A DNA stretch of 55,593 nucleotides from Pirellulaceae bacterium (GTDB lineage Bacteria; Planctomycetota; Planctomycetia; Pirellulales; Pirellulaceae), in NCBI GenBank assembly GCA_020852965.1, contig JADYZV010000098.1, positions 1 through 55,593 on the forward strand, given 5' to 3'. A program made the translations under genes and the position numbers. Of the stretch, positions 50,300 to 55,593 are shown piece after piece. The notes below the pieces were generated by a model. It made no database searches, had not been told where the DNA came from, and saw only the letters and a list, made by a program, of their open reading frames with translations. Each line of letters begins with the position of its first letter. Position 1 is the stretch's first letter.

Positions 50300-52198
50300 A
50301 TGGCGGATCATTGGAAATCGATCGCAAACCGTTTAGGCGCGCCCGGCGTGGACGAGCCCGAAGTGGAAACGCCGGCCGAGCAGCCGGCACCCAAAGCCGT
50401 TGGCCCCTCCCCGGCATCGTCCAACAAGCCGCCAGTGCGAGATACAACTCCCACGACTGCGGAAGCTCCCAAGGCTAGGCGTGAGACTGCGAGCCCTGAT
50501 TCTGCGATATCACCGGAGGCTCCCGCAACCAAGCCGGCTGAGTTTTACTTCGACCCCAACCAGCCGATTCCCGATGAAGCACTGTCGTTCAAATCCTCGC
50601 GTCCCTCGCTAGCTCCAAACGAACCGGCTCAGCCGCGTGAGCCGGGCAGGACCACTTCGACACCCTCCACTCCCCTACCGGCCGCCAAATCGTACAGCGA
50701 GCCATCCCCACCCTCAGCAGCGGAAGCAAGACGGGAAGCTCCAAGTATGCCTGATCGATTCGAACCAGAAACACCACCCGCCGCACCACCTCCCAAGCGC
50801 AAGTCGTCTTGGGAGTCGCTGGCCAATATGTTCAATATCAAAGTCGACCGTTCCAAACCGGTCGAAGCTGCACCGGAACCCAAGGCGGCTGAGACCAAAC
50901 CAATAGATACTCGGACCAGCTCGTCTCGCCCTGTGCGCCCCGCCGCCGAGGACGACCAGCAGTTGTCGATTTTTGCGGACGATCGACCACCGCGCTCCAA
51001 TCCCGCGCTCGATGCGATGTTTGGCGATGCTCCGCAAGGCGGCACGCAGGCTCGCAGCGACGAGTGGGGCAAGCCGCGCGTGATCGACGATCTCGGCTGG
51101 GATAGCGACGACGATACGCCCGCACCTATGCGCGGGGGGTTCGCGGAGAGCGATGAGCCGCAAAGTGACGCTATGTCAGGTTCCAGCCGCGAGGATAGCG
51201 AACTCGGTGACGAGGAGGAGGCACCGCGCCGTGGCCGCCGCCGTCGTCGTGGTCGTCGCGGTGGACGTGGCGATAGCAGCGGAGAATCATCTGCGGCTGG
51301 CGCTTCACGTGGCCCTACCGCAGATCGAACTAGCGCCACTCGCTCGAGCACTTGGGGTGGCTTAGACGACTCGCTGGAAAACGAAGAGGATCTGAGTGTC
51401 GGCGACGATCCCTGGGACGAACCCGAGAGCTTTGAAGTTGCCCAGTCTGACGCCCGGGACGAGCTCGGCGATGACAGCGACAGCGACGATGCTGCAGATG
51501 AACTGTCGGCAGACGGAGAGGTCTTGCGACGCTCCTCGCGTAGACGTCGGCGCGGACGTGGCCGTAGTGGAAGGGACCGCGAAGCGGGCGAAGTGACAGA
51601 CCAAAGGACAGACGAAAGGCCCGTCGCGCGTCCTGCAGAACGTGGGCGTTCGGCGCCCGCGCGGACAAGCTCCGCCCCACGCAATACCGATGCTTTGAGT
51701 AAGTCTGTCGGCTTCCGTTCCGATTCCGACGATGAAAATTTTAGCGACTCCTCCGATCGGCTCGATGCACCGCGTTCCGCACCCTCGTCGCGACGCGCAG
51801 AACCGCGAGGTGAGGGACGTTCCGAAGCGCGCGACAGCGAAGAACGAGGTTCACGCCCGCGTCGACGCCGCCGCGGTGGCAGCAGCAGCAGCGACTCAGT
51901 GAAAAGCGCTGATTCGCGACGCGAGACATCGTCCACTGGACGCGGCCGCACAGAGGGACGCGCGACCGGTCGCCCATCGGACGAAGAAGGCCCCATCGAA
52001 GACGCTTTCGATGATATTTCGCTCGGCCCAGCTTTCGATGGCGAAGAGGACGACATACAACCTGGAGATGGACTGCATAGAAGCATCCCAACATGGGCCG
52101 ATTCCATCCAGTCACTGGTCGAAGTCAACATGGAAAACCGCAAGCGCGGAGACAATCGCGGTGGTACCCCTCGCGGGCGCCCCCGCGGACGACGATAG
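50300..52198 (+). CDS. Disordered Arg/Asp/Ser-rich protein, possibly nucleic-acid binding
   Basis: A 632-aa protein (an ATG just before at 50297 is equally possible). Only the first 15 residues (MADHWKSIANRLGAPGVDEP) and a short segment SSWESLANMFNIKVDRSKP near 170-190 look like structured helices. The rest is low complexity: Pro/Ala-rich to 170, then alternating acidic stretches and basic patches such as RRGRRRRRGRRGGRGD, RRSSRRRRRGRGRSGRD and RRRRRGGSSSS. It ends in GGTPRGRPRGRR. The RGG/RG patches suggest RNA or ribosome binding. It lies about 120 nt upstream of the SRP RNA gene in the same direction. Confidence 0.65.
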   Translation: MADHWKSIANRLGAPGVDEPEVETPAEQPAPKAVGPSPASSNKPPVRDTTPTTAEAPKARRETASPDSAISPEAPATKPAEFYFDPNQPIPDEALSFKSSRPSLAPNEPAQPREPGRTTSTPSTPLPAAKSYSEPSPPSAAEARREAPSMPDRFEPETPPAAPPPKRKSSWESLANMFNIKVDRSKPVEAAPEPKAAETKPIDTRTSSSRPVRPAAEDDQQLSIFADDRPPRSNPALDAMFGDAPQGGTQARSDEWGKPRVIDDLGWDSDDDTPAPMRGGFAESDEPQSDAMSGSSREDSELGDEEEAPRRGRRRRRGRRGGRGDSSGESSAAGASRGPTADRTSATRSSTWGGLDDSLENEEDLSVGDDPWDEPESFEVAQSDARDELGDDSDSDDAADELSADGEVLRRSSRRRRRGRGRSGRDREAGEVTDQRTDERPVARPAERGRSAPARTSSAPRNTDALSKSVGFRSDSDDENFSDSSDRLDAPRSAPSSRRAEPRGEGRSEARDSEERGSRPRRRRRGGSSSSDSVKSADSRRETSSTGRGRTEGRATGRPSDEEGPIEDAFDDISLGPAFDGEEDDIQPGDGLHRSIPTWADSIQSLVEVNMENRKRGDNRGGTPRGRPRGRR

Positions 52199-52255
52199 CT
52201 GGCAGTGCTTGATTGCGCGTTGAAAGGGACTCTGCCCACTACGATTTGGAATAAC

Positions 52256-52286
52256 TTGACAATTAACCGCTAGGGACACTTCTAAT
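52256..52286 (+). promoter_or_regulatory. Possible sigma-70-type promoter for the SRP RNA
   Basis: A perfect TTGACA at 52256-52261 is followed after 19 nt by TCTAAT at 52281-52286. The spacer is longer than ideal and the -10 is weak. Transcription would begin about 25 nt before the mature RNA end. Confidence 0.4.
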
Positions 52287-52317
52287 ATCTGTCCCAGCGG
52301 CGTACCATCTAGTTTGA

Positions 52318-52431
52318 GAAACCTGCCTGACAGTGGCTCTCGCGAGGGGGAGCCGTGAACCTGGTCAGGACTTAACTGTAGCAGCCATAAGCGGGGTACT
52401 CTTGTGCGAGGGCCTCTGACGGGCAGGTTTC
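52318..52431 (+). ncRNA. ffs: Signal recognition particle RNA (small bacterial type)
   Basis: The roughly 114-nt RNA closes with a 10-bp stem (GAAACCTGCC with GGCAGGTTTC). The conserved domain IV is GGTCAGGACTTAACTGTAGC followed by AGCC, which keeps the Ffh-binding internal loop (GGTCAGG / AGCAGCC). The apical loop is UAAC, closed by ACU/UGU, rather than the usual GGAA. It lies 22 nt upstream of dnaX, the classical position in many bacteria. It forms the SRP with Ffh for co-translational targeting. Confidence 0.85.
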
Positions 52432-52453
52432 ATTCTTTCTGAGATTCGCTGCG

Positions 52454-54319
52454 ATGGACAATCCCGCTACTGCTCCTAAAGATTCCAGCGGTTACACGGT
52501 CGTCGCTCGCCGTTACCGACCGCGATCCTTTACTGAGCTGATCGGCCAAGATCACATTGCCCACGCCTTAGACGCCGCAATCGCTACCGGGCGTGTGGGC
52601 CATGCCTATCTATTTACCGGCGCGCGAGGAGTCGGCAAAACCTCGTCGGCGCGCATCTTTGCCAAAGCGCTCAATGCGTCCGACGGCGTCGAACAAGAAC
52701 TGGCGGCCGACATGGCCCAGTCGATCGATGCGGGCGACGATATGGATGTGATCGAAATCGATGGTGCCAGCAATCGCGGCATCGAAGAGATCCGCACGCT
52801 GCGGGCCAACGTCAACGTACGTCCGAGCCGAGCGCGATACAAGATCTACATCATTGACGAAGTGCACATGTTGACCAATCAGGCCTTCAATGCACTGCTC
52901 AAGACCCTGGAAGAGCCGCCGCCGCATGTGAAGTTCATCTTCTGTACGACCGACCCCGACAAGTTGCCGATCACGGTTCTGTCGCGCTGCCAACGCTTCG
53001 ACTTTGTGCCCATTAAGCTCGATGCCATCCAAGCTCGTTTATCAGAGATCTGTAAGGCAGAGGGTTTTGAAGCCGACGAGGACGCGCTAGCACTGCTGGC
53101 TCGGCGCGCTGCCGGCTCGATGCGCGACAGCCAATCGCTGCTCGAACAAGTGATGAGCTTTTCGCAAGATCGCATAAGCGTCGAACAAGTCCAGCAGTTG
53201 CTCGGGATCGCCGACGAAGGACGTTTGCTCGCGCTGGCCCAGACGTTGGCCGATCACGATGCGCTGCGCGCGATGGAATTGGTGGACGAAGCGGCCCGCA
53301 GCGGGGCCGACGCGGGGCAGTTGGCCGAACAACTGCTCAACTACTTTCGCGACGTGATGGCGGTAGGAGTTGGTGGCGGCCCTGAACTGCTCAAGCTGGC
53401 CAATCCCGCCGGCCACGCTGAACTCAAGGAGCTGGCCGCAGGCTGGGGAGTGCAATCGATCCTATCATCGATTCAGATTCTAGACGAGTCGTTGGTGCGC
53501 ATGCGCACGAGCGTATCGGCTCAAGCCTTGCTGGAAGTCGCGTTGGTGCAAATTTGCCAGTTGTCACAACTGGCCTCGATCCCCGCGTTGTTGGAAGCGA
53601 TGCGCGCTGCCGGTAGTGGACCAGCCGCTATAGCTCCGCATGCAGTCAGGCAAACCCCTGCTAGCCAGGTTGCATCCGCGCAATCCACTGGTGAAAAAAA
53701 AAACATTGAACCGACCGCCGAAGTCACTTCCACGCGCAGCATAACCGCGCCCAGTCCCCTCCCGTCGCCCGCAGCCTCCCCTGCGACACCACCTTCAACA
53801 ACCCCCGCTCCAGCGCCCGCAGCAGCGCCCGCAGCAGCGCCCGCAGCAGCGCCCGCAGCAGCGCCTAACAGCGGCGGCTCGCCCGCCGTGCCGCTGGCCG
53901 ACGAGCAGGGCTCGCTGGAAGCGCTACAACAGTGGAAGAAAGCGCTGGGTTCGATTAACGACATGTTGGCCGACTACGCCGGACTGGCGATCGCCGTGAT
54001 TCCCAATGGTGCCGACCATTGGAATGTGCTGTTTCCGCCCGGTGCGGTGCGACCTCGCGAGGTGTGTGAGCAACCCGAACGGCGGCAGGCGCTCGAAAAG
54101 GCCGTAGCCCAAATCTTGCAACGCGCAGTGCGATTGACGTTCGCGGTCATGCCCGGCGAGCCAGTGCGGACTGTCGCTGCGGCGCAACCTTCGACCAATC
54201 GCGTGCAGAAGATGCGCGAGGTTTCGGAGAATCCGTACGTCAAGAAATGTTGCGAAGCACTCGATGGCGAAATACTACGCGTCGATGCATCGGCGACGAA
54301 CATGGCTAGTAGCAGGTAG
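52454..54319 (+). CDS. dnaX: DNA polymerase III subunit tau/gamma, without the zinc module
   Basis: A 621-aa clamp-loader subunit. It starts with the typical YTVVARRYRPRSFTELIGQD. Walker A is GARGVGKTS (residues 57-65), Walker B IYIIDEVHML and the SRC motif LSRCQRFDF; domain III runs to about 375. The usual zinc-binding segment between KALN and DVIEIDGASNRG holds no Cys here (residues 74-91 read NASDGVEQELAADMAQSI). A linker (400-480) contains an A10 run at codons 414-417 and four APAA repeats, then a tau-specific C-terminal domain (SLEALQQWKKALGSINDMLA). Slippage on A10 would end the chain after about 418 or 430 residues, giving a gamma-like form. It is followed by ybaB. Confidence 0.95.
   Translation: MDNPATAPKDSSGYTVVARRYRPRSFTELIGQDHIAHALDAAIATGRVGHAYLFTGARGVGKTSSARIFAKALNASDGVEQELAADMAQSIDAGDDMDVIEIDGASNRGIEEIRTLRANVNVRPSRARYKIYIIDEVHMLTNQAFNALLKTLEEPPPHVKFIFCTTDPDKLPITVLSRCQRFDFVPIKLDAIQARLSEICKAEGFEADEDALALLARRAAGSMRDSQSLLEQVMSFSQDRISVEQVQQLLGIADEGRLLALAQTLADHDALRAMELVDEAARSGADAGQLAEQLLNYFRDVMAVGVGGGPELLKLANPAGHAELKELAAGWGVQSILSSIQILDESLVRMRTSVSAQALLEVALVQICQLSQLASIPALLEAMRAAGSGPAAIAPHAVRQTPASQVASAQSTGEKKNIEPTAEVTSTRSITAPSPLPSPAASPATPPSTTPAPAPAAAPAAAPAAAPAAAPNSGGSPAVPLADEQGSLEALQQWKKALGSINDMLADYAGLAIAVIPNGADHWNVLFPPGAVRPREVCEQPERRQALEKAVAQILQRAVRLTFAVMPGEPVRTVAAAQPSTNRVQKMREVSENPYVKKCCEALDGEILRVDASATNMASSR
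53694..53703 (+). promoter_or_regulatory. A10 slippery run in dnaX
   Basis: Ten A in a row cover codons GAA AAA AAA AAC. An extra A gives ...AAA CAT TGA (stop at 53707-53709); loss of one A gives a stop at 53742-53744. Both off-frames end at once, as in dnaX genes that make gamma by slippage (A9 in Thermus). Confidence 0.65.
53813..53860 (+). repeat. Four 12-bp repeats in the dnaX linker
   Basis: GCGCCCGCAGCA is repeated at 53813, 53825, 53837 and 53849, encoding Ala-Pro-Ala-Ala. This lies in the flexible linker between the ATPase core and the tau domain, so copy-number change would keep the frame. Confidence 0.85.
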
Positions 54320-54472
54320 ACGGGGCTCTCCCCAAAACAACGTGCGAGCGTAGCTGCGGTCACCAGACCACAGAACACTCCCGCCTGGTGACAGTCGCTA
54401 CAAGGTTTACGAGACGATGATTAGAACCACACGTCAACTCCGAAGTTTTTCACTTATAAGGACCAAAGTTTA

Positions 54473-54814
54473 ATGTTTAAGAATCTTAGTGGTCTGGCCC
54501 AATTGATGCGTCATGCGGGCTCGATGGGAGAGCGCGTCAAAGAGCTCCGTGCCACTTTGGCCGAAGCTCAGGCGACCGGCAGTGCGGGCGATGGACAAGT
54601 CCATGTGGAAATCACTGGCTTGGGTACCGTCACGCGGCTCCGCCTGTCGCCCGAGTTGATGGACGCCAACGATGTCGAGCGGCTAGAGGAACTGATCCCA
54701 GCGGCACTCAATGAAGCGCTGACCAAAGTGCGAGCAATGCACATCGAGAAGATGCGCGAGGCGACCGGTGGTATCGACCTGCCGGGGCTGGATGAAGCGC
54801 TGGCCAATCTTTAG
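54473..54814 (+). CDS. ybaB: YbaB/EbfC nucleoid-associated protein
   Basis: A 113-aa dimeric DNA-binding protein. The N-terminal helix (MFKNLSGLAQLMRHAGSMGE) is followed by the strand core HVEITGLGTVTRLRLSPELM and a C-terminal helix (LNEALTKVRAMHIEKMREAT). The order dnaX-ybaB-recR is the standard bacterial one. It has 150 nt upstream to dnaX and 35 nt to recR. Confidence 0.95.
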   Translation: MFKNLSGLAQLMRHAGSMGERVKELRATLAEAQATGSAGDGQVHVEITGLGTVTRLRLSPELMDANDVERLEELIPAALNEALTKVRAMHIEKMREATGGIDLPGLDEALANL

Positions 54815-54849
54815 CACCGGCCATTCAACTCGGATAATGTGGATTTGTG

Positions 54850-55449
54850 ATGAACACTAACAATGGATCTGTCAATGAACTGATCGATCAACTCGGACGG
54901 CTTCCAGGAGTAGGGCGCAAGTCGGCAGAACGATTGGCCTATCACCTGTTGCGAGTCAGCAAGGGGGAAGCGCTCGCTCTAGCGAAAGCGATTCGTGATG
55001 TGCGCGAAAATGTCAGTTACTGCAGCGTCTGCTACAACTTGGCCGAGGGCTCACTGTGCGAGATCTGTCGCGATCCCAATCGCGATACGTCAAAGCTGTG
55101 TGTGGTCGAGCAACCCCGCGACTTGATGGCGCTCGAGCAGGCCGGCGTGTATCGCGGGATGTACCATGTATTGCTCGGCCGCCTCGCACCGCTCGAAGGC
55201 ATCGGCCCCGATCAGTTGACCATCGACCCGCTTGTCGAGCGGGTTCGCCGTGGCAATTTTTCCGAGATCATTATGGCCACCAATCCAAACGTCGAAGGGG
55301 ATGGCTCGGCGCTATACATCACCAATCAATTGTCCGAATTCCCGATCGAAGTCACTCGATTGGCGCGTGGCATCACCACGGGGAGTGTGTTGGAGCATAC
55401 CAACCGCGAGATTTTGGCCGACGCGCTCTCAGGCCGCCAAAAGATATGA
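54850..55449 (+). CDS. recR: Recombination mediator RecR
   Basis: A 199-aa protein that acts with RecO/RecF to load RecA. The HhH motif is LIDQLGRLPGVGRKSAERLA (about 12-30). The Cys4 zinc finger is CSVCYNLAEGSLCEIC, and the Toprim domain starts at LCVVEQPRDLMALEQAGVYR and continues through YHVLLGRLAPLEGIGPDQL. The C-terminus (LARGITTGSVLEHTNREILA) is normal. The ATG at 54850 is taken; a GTG directly before it is also possible. Confidence 0.97.
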   Translation: MNTNNGSVNELIDQLGRLPGVGRKSAERLAYHLLRVSKGEALALAKAIRDVRENVSYCSVCYNLAEGSLCEICRDPNRDTSKLCVVEQPRDLMALEQAGVYRGMYHVLLGRLAPLEGIGPDQLTIDPLVERVRRGNFSEIIMATNPNVEGDGSALYITNQLSEFPIEVTRLARGITTGSVLEHTNREILADALSGRQKI

Positions 55450-55453
55450 GTGG

Positions 55454-55593
55454 TTCTTAGTTCTTAGTTCTTAGTTCTTGGTTCTTGGTTCTTAGTTCTT
55501 GGTTCTTGGTTCTTGGTTCTTGGTTCTTGGTTCTTGGTTCTTGGTTCTTGGTTCTTGGTTCTTGGTTCTTGGTTCTTGGTTCTTGGTTCTTGG
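55454..55593. repeat. Heptamer array TTCTT(A/G)G, at least 20 copies, at the right edge
   Basis: From 5 nt after the recR stop to the window end there are exactly 20 units. Units 1-3 and 6 are TTCTTAG; the rest are TTCTTGG. The array runs off the end, so its true length is unknown and the contig probably broke here. Confidence 0.95.

Noticed and set aside
50629-52239. A 536-aa minus-strand Ser/Arg-rich frame
   Set aside because: It is the antisense shadow of the disordered RG-rich gene, which has the better start and context.

Overview
The window looks like a piece of a planctomycete chromosome, most likely Pirellulales. The evidence is a giant surface protein with the planctomycete N-terminal motif LESLEARRLLAAD, a DUF3127 protein, several small secreted proteins and lipoproteins of planctomycete type, a sulfatase-free but sialidase- and Gfo/Idh/MocA-bearing glycan context, and sparse Shine-Dalgarno sequences with several GTG or TTG starts. 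Both ends are low complexity: a C/G homopolymer pair at the left and a heptamer satellite at the right. The window is therefore probably a whole contig that broke at repeats. Identifications rest on motifs read by eye; no database search was possible.

Layout. 0.6-6.1 kb: giant dockerin/tandem-Ig surface protein with a strong terminator. 6.3-7.6 kb: YacP-type NYN protein, then a small protein overlapping a nucleotidyltransferase. 7.8-11.1 kb: secreted sialidase and an unrecognised 579-aa protein. 11.2-12.3 kb: toxin-antitoxin patch (frameshifted parE with intact antitoxin, then hicAB). 12.5-15.6 kb: iron-uptake operon feoA2-feoA-feoB-small Cys-rich membrane protein, with a 17-bp palindrome at its head. 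15.7-20.4 kb: RND efflux adaptor and permease. 20.7-22.0 kb: Tat-exported oxidoreductase. 22.6-25.7 kb: large membrane protein with Gln/Ser/Gly repeats. 25.9-29.2 kb: ABC ATPase plus a permease that carries a beta-propeller-like segment. 29.5-31.6 kb: cutA, SRAP peptidase, TerB-like protein, one small protein. 31.8-35.8 kb: RND-superfamily exporter convergent with a di-haem cytochrome c.

36.2-39.9 kb: yraN-rplS divergent from metG, and a small lipoprotein. 40.4-43.5 kb: secreted His/Gly-rich protein, ECF sigma factor, rhomboid protease, DUF3127 protein with an SSB-like acidic tail, TPR membrane protein. 44.1-46.6 kb: clpC behind a candidate sigma-54 promoter. 46.7-49.8 kb: small conserved proteins, a TPR lipoprotein and a decayed GNAT toxin relic. 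50.3-55.4 kb: a disordered Arg/Asp-rich protein, then the classic ffs (SRP RNA)-dnaX-ybaB-recR cluster.

The points most worth a second look are: a dnaX gene with an A10 slippage run that can yield a gamma subunit and a DnaX protein that has lost its zinc-binding cysteines; at least three families of dispersed intergenic repeats, two of them palindromic and one placed twice between convergent genes; two GG-N10-GC sigma-54-type promoters; the palindrome before feo; and the SSB-like tail of the DUF3127 protein.
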